In this document: piece after piece, positions 56,544 to 64,000 of the stretch
How the letters are laid out: every line of letters starts with the position of its first letter
How positions within the stretch are numbered: position 1 is the first letter of the stretch
From: Alphaproteobacteria bacterium
GTDB taxonomy: Bacteria; Pseudomonadota; Alphaproteobacteria; Micropepsales; Micropepsaceae
DNA length: 64,000 nt
Reading direction: 5' to 3'
NCBI GenBank assembly: GCA_017983635.1
Contig: JAGOBA010000003.1
Span: 248,001-312,000 of the forward strand
Program-made: the position numbers and the translations under genes
Notes under the pieces: model-generated
What the model saw: the letters and a program-made list of their open reading frames with translations, nothing else
Told to the model about the DNA's origin: nothing
Database searches by the model: none

Positions 56544-56923
56544 GCGTCATCAGAACTAAGCGGAATATGGTGTGCGCGTACGAGCCGCTTCCGACTGACA
56601 ATGTGGTTATGACCCGCATCGGGAATGCACGTGCGTACGTAAACATCGACAGGTATTGCGCTGCGGTACGCAACGCAGTCGAAGCGGCTGACGACCACGC
56701 GGATGGGCACATCGACGTCGTGCCCATGACAATCACAGAGTTTGTGCAACACAAATCGGGCATCTCGTTTGGAGATTGGCTGAACTCGTTGCCGGCCGCA
56801 ACCATCGAAACGCTGCGCCAAGATTGCATAGAGGCGTGCGCGGAAGCGCTGCGCTATTGCGAGGAGCCCGCCGTGCGGGCTGAAGCAGCATGGGTACTCG
56901 CTAAGCTCGGAGTAGTTCGATGA
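56540..56923 (+). CDS. Hypothetical protein
   Basis: 127 aa with no recognised domain. Translationally coupled to its neighbours by 4-bp overlaps at both ends (ATGA). The C-terminal helix LRQDCIEACAEALRYCEEPA carries three cysteines. Confidence 0.55.
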   Translation: MSVIRTKRNMVCAYEPLPTDNVVMTRIGNARAYVNIDRYCAAVRNAVEAADDHADGHIDVVPMTITEFVQHKSGISFGDWLNSLPAATIETLRQDCIEACAEALRYCEEPAVRAEAAWVLAKLGVVR

Positions 56924-57081
56924 ATAACGATGAACCCTCAGGGACACTGATGCACGCCGAAAAGCAGCGCCTTGTTGAGCGTCACGTTGAGGTGATGGAG
57001 ATGCGCAAGCTCGAAGAGGACTTGCGACTGCTCGATATGATCAAAGCCGCGCAAATACTGGCGCCCACGTTCAAGCGCTGA
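56920..57081 (+). CDS. Small hypothetical protein (53 aa)
   Basis: Begins at an ATGA overlap with the previous gene and encodes a 53-residue charged helix (VMEMRKLEEDLRLLDMIKAA). The tight coupling supports it as a real gene. Function unknown. Confidence 0.45.
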   Translation: MNNDEPSGTLMHAEKQRLVERHVEVMEMRKLEEDLRLLDMIKAAQILAPTFKR

Positions 57082-57085
57082 CCAC

Positions 57086-57337
57086 ATGGGCGTGAAGGGT
57101 CTTCAAAAGCGCGTCCGTCGCCTAGAGCAGGCGCGGTCGCCTCGCACTCCGATTGAACGCTGGGTCGGGTCTTTGGAGGTGTTTGAGGCGTGGGTGCAGG
57201 CTGAGATTGACGCAGGCAGGACGTGCAGGTTTGATGGACCGCTTATCTTGAACGCCATACGTCGCTGGCATCAAGAGGGTCTATTTGGCGCTTGGCGGCG
57301 CCAAGGCAATCAGGTGTGGGAATACCATGGGCGATGA
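57086..57337 (+). CDS. Small hypothetical protein (83 aa)
   Basis: Four bases after the previous stop. An Arg-rich N-terminus (GLQKRVRRLEQARSPRT) and an aromatic C-terminus. No family recognised. Fourth gene of the small-gene run from 56091. Confidence 0.5.
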   Translation: MGVKGLQKRVRRLEQARSPRTPIERWVGSLEVFEAWVQAEIDAGRTCRFDGPLILNAIRRWHQEGLFGAWRRQGNQVWEYHGR

Positions 57338-57412
57338 CTACCAGTGCCCGCGAGCTGGCTTGTAATCCTGTGCAAGGTTCAGCTTACTGGTCTTCAAAAG
57401 CAGGAGGATTGT

Positions 57413-58123
57413 ATGATTGGGAAGCAAGGGGAATCGATGAACCGCAACATAGTCATCTCAATTCTGGCCGCATCGCTTACCTCGGGTTGCGCCATGACAC
57501 CCGGTGAGCCATTGCCGCTCGCTGACGCGTGGACGGCATCTAAGACAACTGATCCCATCACCAGCGTGAGCCGTTGCGTTGTTGCTGTTCCGGATAGCGT
57601 CAACGTCGGCACGATCTTTTATTCTACCCGCATTGGGCGTCTCTACCCGTTCGTCGAAAGCAACTCGCAGCTCGGACTGCTTGTTGGCGTTGGGTCTGGC
57701 GGACAATTTCGCATGCCGGTGGGCGATGTCGTTTGGCGCGTTGACGACAAGCCGTTTCGCACGCTGCGTGTGATGGACAATCCCGGCAGCGCCAACGTCG
57801 CTGTTGCAATGCCCGCCCGCACGGGGCCAGCGTCGAATCCGACCGAGAAGGCGATGCGAGAAGCAACGGACCTAGGTCTCAAGATGGCTCAGTCGATAAC
57901 CTCGAGCGCAACGGTGGCGAGCGGGGCCAAAGCAAAAGAGATGCTGGCCGAGATGCTTGAGGGCAAGGGCTTGATCTTCCGGTCCGCAGCCGCTGCACCA
58001 GCCTATGGTCTGCCAAGCAGCACCCCTTACAGCGTCGGCCAGTACACGACGACCGAAGGGCAAAGACCCATTCCGATAGACGAGTCATTTCGTCAGTCAC
58101 TGGCGGCTTGCGGAATCCGATAG
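57413..58123 (+). CDS. Putative lipoprotein of the element
   Basis: 236 aa. The signal ISILAASLTSGCAM has a lipobox Cys. The mature part is beta-rich (SVSRCVVAVPDSVNVGTIFY, GGQFRMPVGDVVWRV) with no recognised family. AGGAGG five bases before 57413 favours this start; ATG 57437, with GGGGA, would give a shorter signal peptide. A surface or periplasmic cargo protein. Confidence 0.6.
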   Translation: MIGKQGESMNRNIVISILAASLTSGCAMTPGEPLPLADAWTASKTTDPITSVSRCVVAVPDSVNVGTIFYSTRIGRLYPFVESNSQLGLLVGVGSGGQFRMPVGDVVWRVDDKPFRTLRVMDNPGSANVAVAMPARTGPASNPTEKAMREATDLGLKMAQSITSSATVASGAKAKEMLAEMLEGKGLIFRSAAAAPAYGLPSSTPYSVGQYTTTEGQRPIPIDESFRQSLAACGIR

Positions 58124-58128
58124 TTCGG

Positions 58129-58144
58129 GCGCTCTCGCGAGCGC
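58129..58144. terminator. Hairpin after the lipoprotein gene
   Basis: GCGCTC-TCGC-GAGCGC, 6 bp after the lipoprotein stop. GC stem without a clear T-run, so a weak or factor-assisted terminator. Confidence 0.4.
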
Positions 58145-58272
58145 GGGCTGCAAGTTTGTTAAAAGCGGCACCGCGTTCGCGCTTTGTAGCAAGCGTGACC
58201 TCGCGGGGTTTTAGCTAGTTCAGAGTGCGTACTGCGCGACAGCGCGACCTACGGCGAAGCGATTGTTTTTAT

Positions 58273-58360
58273 TGGCGGAAGGGGTGGGATTCGAACCCAC
58301 GGTGCGTTTCCGCACGCCGGTTTTCAAGACCGGTGCTTTAAACCACTCAGCCACCCTTCC
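58273..58360 (-). tRNA. tRNA-Ser(UGA), complete, carried by the element
   Basis: Reading leftward from 58360: acceptor GGAAGGG pairing with CCCTTCC, D-arm GGCTGAGTGGTTTAAAGC, anticodon loop CTTGAAA (UGA), long variable arm, T-loop GGGTTCGAATCCC, then G-CCA. Its arms differ from the split host gene (acceptor GGATGGG). It lies just inside the right end of the element and can replace the interrupted serine tRNA. Confidence 0.93.
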
Positions 58361-58367
58361 CACACAA

Positions 58368-58408
58368 GTTTTCAAGACCGGTGCCTTAAACCACTCGACC
58401 ACCCATCC
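58368..58408 (-). tRNA. 5' half of a split tRNA-Ser(UGA)
   Basis: Leftward from 58408: acceptor GGATGGG, D-arm GGTCGAGTGGTTTAAGGC, anticodon stem ACCGG and loop CTTGAAA, then sequence leaves the tRNA. Its acceptor pairs with CCCATCC of the 3' half at 50451. The core GTTTTCAAG is shared with the left junction. Confidence 0.85.
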
Positions 58409-58678
58409 GTCTTTGCTGCGGTGCAGGAGATAGCATCAGGCGCAGAATTCTGCCAAGGGCTGAGGTTCTCTTCGCGCTTGCGTCAAAATTGCGGCGGTGC
58501 AGCGTGGCGTTACCCATGTTCGTACAATGATCACAGACGCGTGCCGCGCGTGCAGATTTGAACGCCGTTCGACGGCAAATCGGGTAAACTGATTCTCATC
58601 AAAGCCGGTCGAAACGAACCGGCGCAGGATGACACTCGAAGCGGACGGAGAGCCGCGGGCGGGTACGGGAGCAGGCGC

Positions 58679-58909
58679 ATGCAGGACCATGACATCACCT
58701 CTTTCAACACATTGCAGCCGATCGTCGTGCGGACGATCCGCGAGGCCTTCGACGAGGCGGTGAAAGAGCTTGAGGCGCGGCGCGGGCTTGGCGCGCTGCC
58801 AGAGGACGCGCGCGCGAAGGTCGCGCGGCACCTGGTCGAACTGGCAAAGCACGGCGAGTGCAATCTGGAACGGCTGCGCAAAGCGGCGCTTAGCGCGATT
58901 CCGGTCTAA
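58679..58909 (+). CDS. Small conserved-looking hypothetical protein
   Basis: 76 aa helical protein (VVRTIREAFDEAVKELEARR, LPEDARAKVARHLVELAKHG). Resembles small alphaproteobacterial proteins of unknown role found next to tRNA-Ser genes. Placed in host DNA right of the element. Confidence 0.65.
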   Translation: MQDHDITSFNTLQPIVVRTIREAFDEAVKELEARRGLGALPEDARAKVARHLVELAKHGECNLERLRKAALSAIPV

Positions 58910-58955
58910 CGCACACGGCTTGTTGAGAGCGCGTAGGCGTGGAACATTCACGCCT

Positions 58956-60251
58956 ATGCTTGCGCGTGTCATTGGTGCTCTTCTGATTTCCATGCTGCTC
59001 GGCGGTTCCGCTGACGCGAAGGCTGTGCCTGGGCTTGATCGGATCGAGACGCCGCCGGCTGGTTGGTCGGGGCCGGTGTTTGTACCGCGGTTTGATTTTC
59101 CGGAGAGGCCGGCGGCTGAGACTTATCCCTGGCAGGCGCTGAATTTTCGTAGTGAACCAGAACGCTATTTGCGGGTGATGCTCGACTACGCTTTGGCGGG
59201 ACAGGATCGGCAGCATTGGCGGCTGCAGGCGAATGCCGTGCGTGGTTGGTATCATGTGCCTTGGCTCGGGCCGGGGGCGCAGGGGCGCGAGTTTGTTCAC
59301 GGCCTAACGCGGGCGCGCGACTTTGCCCCGGGTGAGCTTGGGGCGGCGCAGAGGCACTGCCGGCAAAATTGGGCTCTGGCGTTCTATAACGATCAGGGTG
59401 GTGCGGTGCTCGGGAAGATTTGGGGACGCGGTGGGAGCGATCCCAATCTCAACGCCCTGCCCTTTCCCCCTGGCACGTTGGCAGTGAAGTTGGTGTTCAC
59501 GCAGGCGACGGTAACGGACGATTCGCGGCTGGCCGGCGCGCCGGAGCTGTTGGCGAACATTCATGCTGGCGGAGCGGGTGCGGCATGTGCTCGAGCGGTC
59601 GATGCGCGCGGAAAGCCTGCTGCGCGGGCGCCGCAGACGTTGCGGCTCATTCAAGTTGATGTGGCCGCGCGGGAAACGCGGGCGAGTTACAAGACAGGTT
59701 GGGTGTTCGGCAGTTTTCGCTTTGACGGCACGAAGGCGGGTAACGATCCGTGGGCGAAACTGGTGCCGATGGGGCTCATGTGGGGTAACGATCCGCAGTT
59801 GAGCGATGCAGCGGCGGCCGCGGGCGAGAAGCCGCGACAAAGTGTGGTGTTTGATGCGGGCGTTGGCTTTGGCCGCGGCGGAAGGATGAATGGGGTCGCC
59901 GACGAGCGCGCGTCAGCGTGCTCGTCCTGCCATATGGCGGCGCAATGGCCGAGCGTCGCGCCGATGACCGCGCCCGCCGATTGGGCGGCAGCAAAGTGTT
60001 GGTTCCGAAATCTAGATGCGCGCTACACGTTCGGATTTCCGCCAGGTGTCCAGGGTGGCTGCGCGGACCCGACGGCGCTGGAGAAGATCTGGCCACTCGA
60101 CTTTTCGCTGCAGCTGACCGTCGCCGTGCGCAACTGGGCGATGGAAAAGGCGCGGCGCGGGCGACCGGTGCAGACAATGATCGGTAAGCTCACGCGGCGC
60201 GGCGAGCGATTGGACGTGAACGGGATACACGCGTTGCCGCTGAAGCGGTAG
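58956..60251 (+). CDS. Secreted protein with one heme c motif
   Basis: 431 aa. Signal peptide (LARVIGALLISMLLGGSADA). Mature region rich in Trp with QNWALAFYNDQGGAVLGKIW, GWVFGSFRFDGTKAGNDPWA and one CxxCH site in ACSSCHMAAQWPS near residue 330. No axial Met is obvious, so I cannot say if it is a true cytochrome. Function unknown; periplasmic redox protein likely. Confidence 0.65.
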   Translation: MLARVIGALLISMLLGGSADAKAVPGLDRIETPPAGWSGPVFVPRFDFPERPAAETYPWQALNFRSEPERYLRVMLDYALAGQDRQHWRLQANAVRGWYHVPWLGPGAQGREFVHGLTRARDFAPGELGAAQRHCRQNWALAFYNDQGGAVLGKIWGRGGSDPNLNALPFPPGTLAVKLVFTQATVTDDSRLAGAPELLANIHAGGAGAACARAVDARGKPAARAPQTLRLIQVDVAARETRASYKTGWVFGSFRFDGTKAGNDPWAKLVPMGLMWGNDPQLSDAAAAAGEKPRQSVVFDAGVGFGRGGRMNGVADERASACSSCHMAAQWPSVAPMTAPADWAAAKCWFRNLDARYTFGFPPGVQGGCADPTALEKIWPLDFSLQLTVAVRNWAMEKARRGRPVQTMIGKLTRRGERLDVNGIHALPLKR

Positions 60252-60254
60252 CGC

Positions 60255-60641
60255 CTACTGCACCGCCGCCTTGAGCGCGACTGACTCGCCGCAGCCGCAG
60301 GCGCTGGTTTGGTTCGGGTTGTTGAAGACGAAGCGGGCTTGGAGTTTGTCCCGTATGAAGTCCATCTCGGTGCCGATCAGGAACAAGATTGCCTTCGGAT
60401 CGATCAGGATGCGCACGCCTTTGTCCTCGACGACTTCGTCGAGCGGGTTCTGTTTTTCCGCGTAGTCCATCGTGTAGGACATGCCGGCGCAGCCCGCGTT
60501 CTTCAGGCCGATACGGATGCCGACATAGGGCTTATCGCCCTTCGCCATCGCGGCCTTTACCTGTTCGGCGGCCGCGTCGGTTAGGCGCAATGCTTTTGGG
60601 CGTTCGCGGCGCGGGCGGGTTGGGGCTTGGGTCTCGCTCAT
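60255..60641 (-). CDS. sufA: SufA/ErpA-type iron-sulfur carrier
   Basis: 128 aa A-type carrier. The three cluster-binding cysteines are in NAGCAGMSY and SACGCGESV. An Arg/Pro-rich N-terminal tail precedes the domain. End of the suf operon on this strand, 184 bp downstream of sufT with a large inverted repeat in the gap. Confidence 0.92.
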   Translation of the reverse strand: MSETQAPTRPRRERPKALRLTDAAAEQVKAAMAKGDKPYVGIRIGLKNAGCAGMSYTMDYAEKQNPLDEVVEDKGVRILIDPKAILFLIGTEMDFIRDKLQARFVFNNPNQTSACGCGESVALKAAVQ

Positions 60642-60669
60642 TCGTGCCTTCCTAAACAAGCAACAAACC

Positions 60670-60792
60670 GTGTCATGGTCCGCGAAGGCGGACCACCCAC
60701 GACTTTCTTTCTCATGACTTGACCACAACAAACGCGCGCGCTGCGACGCATCGAAGACGTCGTGGGTGGTCCGCCTTCGCGGACCATGACAC
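60670..60792. repeat. REPIN-like inverted repeat pair
   Basis: Two 34-bp arms (60670-60703 and 60759-60792) are exact reverse complements, flanking 55 bp. Each arm itself contains the small palindrome GGTCCGCGAAGGCGGACC. It lies in the sufT-sufA gap. Arrangement as in paired REP (REPIN) or short MITE elements. Confidence 0.75.
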
Positions 60793-60825
60793 CAATTTTT
60801 GGATGTCGCTTCATTTCGGTGTCAC

Positions 60826-61191
60826 TTAGAACATGTTCAGTTCAAGGCGTGCTTCTTCGGACATGCGTTCGGGGGTCCAGGGCGGGTCGAAGACCATGTT
60901 TACCGTGACTTCGCCGATCCCGGGCACTTTCGCGACCGCGTCCTTCACCCAACCCGGCATTTCGCCCGCGACCGGACAGGCCGGCGCCGTCAGCGTCATG
61001 TCGATTGAAATGTCCTTTTTGTCGGAGACATCGATTTTGTAGATCAGGCCGAGTTCGTAAATATCGACCGGGATCTCGGGATCGAACACGGTTTTGAGCT
61101 CGCGGACGAGCGCTTGAGTCAATTCTTCGAGTTCGTCGGGCTTTAAGCCGACGCCCGCGACTTCGACCTTCGATTCCATCGTGTCGCTCAT
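60826..61191 (-). CDS. sufT: SUF system assembly protein SufT (DUF59/MIP18)
   Basis: 121 aa. The DUF59 core PVDIYELGLIYKIDVSD, MTLTAPACPVAGEMPGW and MVFDPPWTPERMS is complete. Helps mature iron-sulfur proteins. Overlaps sufS by 4 bp. Confidence 0.93.
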   Translation of the reverse strand: MSDTMESKVEVAGVGLKPDELEELTQALVRELKTVFDPEIPVDIYELGLIYKIDVSDKKDISIDMTLTAPACPVAGEMPGWVKDAVAKVPGIGEVTVNMVFDPPWTPERMSEEARLELNMF

Positions 61192-62414
61192 GTGAAGATC
61201 GCCCTCGCCTTCTTGAGCGCTTCGATCAGCACGTCGACTTCGGCGCGTGTATTGTAGAACGCGAACGAGGCGCGCGCGGTGGCGGTGACTCCAAGGCGTT
61301 CCATCAACGGCTGGGCGCAGTGGTGGCCTGCGCGCACGGCCACGCCTTGTCGGTCGACGAGTGTGGCCACGTCATGCGCATGGGCGCCCTCCATGGTGAA
61401 GGATATGATCGAGCCCTTCCCCGGCGCCTGACCCTGGACGCGGATCCAGTTCAGGTCCTTCAGGCGTGCGGTCGCGTGCGCGAGCAAGTCGTGTTCCTGG
61501 CGGATGAGATCGAGGCGGTTGAAGCCTTGAACGTAGTCGATTGCGGCGCCCAAGCCCACCGCTTCGACGATCGGTGGCGTGCCGGCCTCAAAGCGCATGG
61601 GCGAGCGGCCGTAGGTCACGCGGTCGAAGTGCACCTCGTCTATCATCTCGCCGCCGCCACGGAACGGCGGCAGGCGCTCCGTCCAGGCTTTCGACATGTA
61701 GAGAATGCCAATACCGGTCGGGCCGTAGAGTTTGTGGCCCGTTGCAACATAGAAATCGCAGTCGAGGTCTTGGACGTCGACCGGCATGTGCACGCTGGAT
61801 TGGCAGCCGTCGAACAGCACGGGAATGCCGTGCGCGTGGGCGACGCGGACGATCTCCTTCGCGGGCGTCACGGTGCCGAGCACGTTCGACATGTGCGTGA
61901 TGGCGATCAGCTTCGTGCGCTTCGTCAATTGCGCTTCGAAGGCGGCGAGGTCGAGCGCGCCGTCGTCCTTGATCGGCGCCCAGCGGATGACCGCGCCTTT
62001 GCGTTCACGCAGGAAATGCCAGGGAACAATGTTCGAGTGATGCTCCATCTGGCTGAGCACGATCTCGTCGCTCTCGCCGATCGATTGACCGAGCGCGTTG
62101 GCGACGAGGTTGATGGAATCCGTTCCACCGCCGGTGAAGATCACTTGGTCGACCGCGGGCGCGTTGATGAAGGCGCGCACTTTCTCGCGGGCGTTCTCGT
62201 AGGCTTCGGTCGCGGCCGACGACAGCGCGTGCAGGCCGCGATGGACGTTGGCGTAGGAGCTTTGCATCAGGTTCGTCATCGCGTCGATGACGGCCTTGGG
62301 CTTCTGCGCCGAGGCGGCGTTGTCCAGATAAACGAGCGGCTTGCCGTTCACCTGCGTGTGCAGGATCGGGAAGTCGGCGCGGATGCGCTCTACGTCGAAC
62401 GCACGCGCGCTCAT
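61188..62414 (-). CDS. sufS: Cysteine desulfurase SufS
   Basis: 408 aa PLP enzyme that takes sulfur from cysteine for cluster assembly. PLP Lys in ATGHKLYGPTGIG and catalytic Cys in VRAGHHCAQPLM. The ATG at 62414 overlaps the sufD stop (ATGA); a start nine codons upstream is less likely. Confidence 0.95.
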   Translation of the reverse strand: MSARAFDVERIRADFPILHTQVNGKPLVYLDNAASAQKPKAVIDAMTNLMQSSYANVHRGLHALSSAATEAYENAREKVRAFINAPAVDQVIFTGGGTDSINLVANALGQSIGESDEIVLSQMEHHSNIVPWHFLRERKGAVIRWAPIKDDGALDLAAFEAQLTKRTKLIAITHMSNVLGTVTPAKEIVRVAHAHGIPVLFDGCQSSVHMPVDVQDLDCDFYVATGHKLYGPTGIGILYMSKAWTERLPPFRGGGEMIDEVHFDRVTYGRSPMRFEAGTPPIVEAVGLGAAIDYVQGFNRLDLIRQEHDLLAHATARLKDLNWIRVQGQAPGKGSIISFTMEGAHAHDVATLVDRQGVAVRAGHHCAQPLMERLGVTATARASFAFYNTRAEVDVLIEALKKARAIFT

Positions 62415-63706
62415 GACGCGGCTCCGATCTTGGCCATGCAACCGGCAAGCCAGGCCTCGACGGGCGCGCGGTACGGGTCCGGCAGGCGATCAGTGACTTC
62501 GCCAAGGAACGCGGCCACGAGCAGGTTGCGCGCTTCGGTCTCCGGGATGCCGCGCGAGCGCAGGTAGAAGAGTTGGTCCGCGTCGAGCGCGCCGATGGCG
62601 GCGCCGTGACCGCACTTCACGTCGTCGGCGAAGATTTCGAGTTCAGGCTTCTGGTCGATCTCCGCGTGCGGCGAGAGCAAGAGGGCGCGAGAGAGTTGGT
62701 GGCTGTCGGTCTTTTGCGCTTCGGCTTTGACGGTGACCTTGCCCTGCACCACTGCGTGGCCGTTACCGGCGGCGATGCCCTTGGCGACGATGCGGCTCAC
62801 CGTGTTCGGCGCTTCGTGGGTGACGTCGAGCGTGAAGTCGCTGTGCTCACCTTCTCCGGTGGCGTAGGCGCAGGCGAGCGAATAGTCAGCGCCGGTGCCG
62901 GATAGGCGCGCTGTCGATTGTTGGCGCGCGAGCGCGGCGCCGGAGGATACGACGATGCCGCGGTACGAGGCGTCGCGCGCAAGATCGACGTTGTCGGAGC
63001 GAACGACGATGCTCTGAGCATCGCTCGCAGTCACGCGAAGGTGGCGCAGGCGCGCGCCGGGCTCCAGCGTGATCGCGGCGACGGTGCTCATGAAACCTTG
63101 CGTCGCGGGCTGGCCGTCGTCGATTTCGATGAGCGTGAGTTCGGCGTTTTCCTCAAGCGCGATCACGTTGCGCGTGTGCGCCATTCCGGGCCCGAGCGTG
63201 GTGCGCAGGATCACGGGGGCGGCGACTTGTATGCCACGACCGACGCGGATCAGCGTGCCGTCGCTGGCGAAGGCGAGGTTTAGGTTCTCAATCGCGTTGG
63301 CCGTCGGTTGCAACCATTGGCGCAACCAGAGCGACGGCATCGTGAGCGCTTCGGCAAGGCTGAGCACTTCGACGCCGTCCGGCAGGTCGTCGGTGTTCGG
63401 CGCGGAGACGACTTTGCCACCGGAGAGTTGGACGCGGTGCGCTTTCAGGTCGGCGAACAGATTGGGGGGCGTTGCTTCCGCGGATGCGGCAAGCGCGATC
63501 TCAGGCGCGAGCTTGTTGCGGAAGTCGGTGTACTTCCAAGCTTCGACGCGGCGATGCGGTAGACCGTCGCGCTGCAGGCGGGCGATTGCCTCGGCGCGCA
63601 GAGGCTGCAGCCAGGCGCCGCCGGGAAGATTCGCGCGCGCACTCGCGAACAGCGCGGCGATGGCGCCCTCCGGTGTCGCGTCGGGTTTGGTTTCGAGTGC
63701 GGCCAT
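62411..63706 (-). CDS. sufD: Fe-S assembly protein SufD
   Basis: 431 aa beta-helix scaffold partner of SufB and SufC. C-terminal EIFADDVKCGHGAAIGALDA and LFYLRSRGIPETEARNLLV are diagnostic. The start overlaps the sufC stop by one base (TAATG). Confidence 0.94.
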   Translation of the reverse strand: MAALETKPDATPEGAIAALFASARANLPGGAWLQPLRAEAIARLQRDGLPHRRVEAWKYTDFRNKLAPEIALAASAEATPPNLFADLKAHRVQLSGGKVVSAPNTDDLPDGVEVLSLAEALTMPSLWLRQWLQPTANAIENLNLAFASDGTLIRVGRGIQVAAPVILRTTLGPGMAHTRNVIALEENAELTLIEIDDGQPATQGFMSTVAAITLEPGARLRHLRVTASDAQSIVVRSDNVDLARDASYRGIVVSSGAALARQQSTARLSGTGADYSLACAYATGEGEHSDFTLDVTHEAPNTVSRIVAKGIAAGNGHAVVQGKVTVKAEAQKTDSHQLSRALLLSPHAEIDQKPELEIFADDVKCGHGAAIGALDADQLFYLRSRGIPETEARNLLVAAFLGEVTDRLPDPYRAPVEAWLAGCMAKIGAAS

Positions 63707-64000
63707 TAGGCTGCCTTCACGATCTCATCGTAGCCGTGGGCCTCAAGTTCTTTCGCGAGTTCGGGGCCGCCAGACTTCACGATGCGGCCGCCCGCCAGCA
63801 CGTGCACGCGGTCGGGCACGATGTGGTCGAGCAGGCGTTGATAGTGCGTGATCACCAGGAAGCTACGGTCGGGGGCACGAAGCGCGTTGACGCCGTTCGA
63901 CACGACTTTCAGTGCGTCGATGTCGAGGCCGGAGTCGGTTTCGTCGAGGATCGCGAGGCGCGGGAGCAGCATGGCCATTTGCAAGACTTCGTTGCGCTTC
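63706..64000 (-). CDS. sufC: SufC ATPase, N-terminal part beyond window
   Basis: Last ~97 residues of the SUF ABC-type ATPase: the frame is open at base 64000 and reads [19 protein letters not shown] (Walker B) and [12 protein letters not shown] (switch His), ending with a TAA at 63706-63708. Partner of SufB/SufD. Confidence 0.95.
   Translation of the reverse strand, partial: KRNEVLQMAMLLPRLAILDETDSGLDIDALKVVSNGVNALRAPDRSFLVITHYQRLLDHIVPDRVHVLAGGRIVKSGGPELAKELEAHGYDEIVKAA

Larger units (their letters stand above)
50498..58376. mobile_element. Integrative element inserted in tRNA-Ser, ~7.9 kb
   Basis: Bounded by direct copies of GTTTTCAAG (50498-50506 and 58368-58376), the anticodon-loop core of the interrupted tRNA gene. 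Integrase lies next to the left end, then an excisionase-like gene, a primase/helicase-like gene, several small hypotheticals and a lipoprotein. A complete tRNA-Ser gene at the right end also contains the core (58320-58328). No capsid or portal genes, so a satellite-like or genomic-island element seems likelier than a full prophage. Confidence 0.85.

Overview
The window is high-GC chromosomal DNA of an alphaproteobacterium. The eno / kdsA / pyrG / secG neighbourhood and the sufC-D-S-T-A order suggest a Caulobacterales/Hyphomonadaceae-type host. That placement is inference from gene content, not from a marker gene.

Layout. 1-11.7 kb is mostly housekeeping: enolase (cut by the window edge), an NSS-type symporter, a MAPEG protein, kdsA, pyrG, secG, mepA, an acetate-type symporter with its DUF485 partner, two secreted paralogs and a LuxR-type regulator. 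11.9-12.7 kb is a wrecked integrase. 12.7-50 kb is an accessory stress, redox and low-oxygen region. It holds four universal stress proteins, a b-type cytochrome with an eight-heme cytochrome c, an OsmC protein with an HlyD/FtsX/ATPase exporter, and a sulfide module (BigR-like ArsR, rhodanese, RND pump, sulfide:quinone oxidoreductase, thioredoxin 2, DUF2892). It also holds a glutamine amidotransferase, CFA synthase, Hsp20, a hybrid histidine kinase, an OmpR regulator, a Crp/Fnr regulator, an HPF-like ribosome factor, a phosphoribosyltransferase, phasin, PHA synthase and a P-type ATPase. 50.45-58.41 kb is an integrated element that splits a tRNA-Ser gene and carries its own complete tRNA-Ser. 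58.7-64 kb returns to housekeeping, ending in the suf operon (sufC cut by the window edge).

How it fits together. Sites of the form TTGAY-N4-RTCAA, or one base away, lie in front of the usp genes, the cytochrome pair, the SQR operon, the attachment-protein/usp-hsp20 divergon, the cupin/kinase divergon and the P-type ATPase. A Crp/Fnr regulator with the ETVSR recognition helix and no FNR-type cysteine cluster is encoded at 41.9 kb. I infer a locally clustered FixK/FNR-type regulon whose contents resemble the mycobacterial DosR dormancy set (Usp, alpha-crystallin, cation ATPase, ribosome hibernation, phosphoribosyltransferase).

The same region is littered with broken genes that are visible only by reading across frames: a frameshifted glutamine amidotransferase, and pieces of a cytochrome b561, a cytochrome c, an HlyD adaptor, an MBL-fold hydrolase, a P-type ATPase and a membrane protein. 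This suggests repeated gain and decay of the same functional set.
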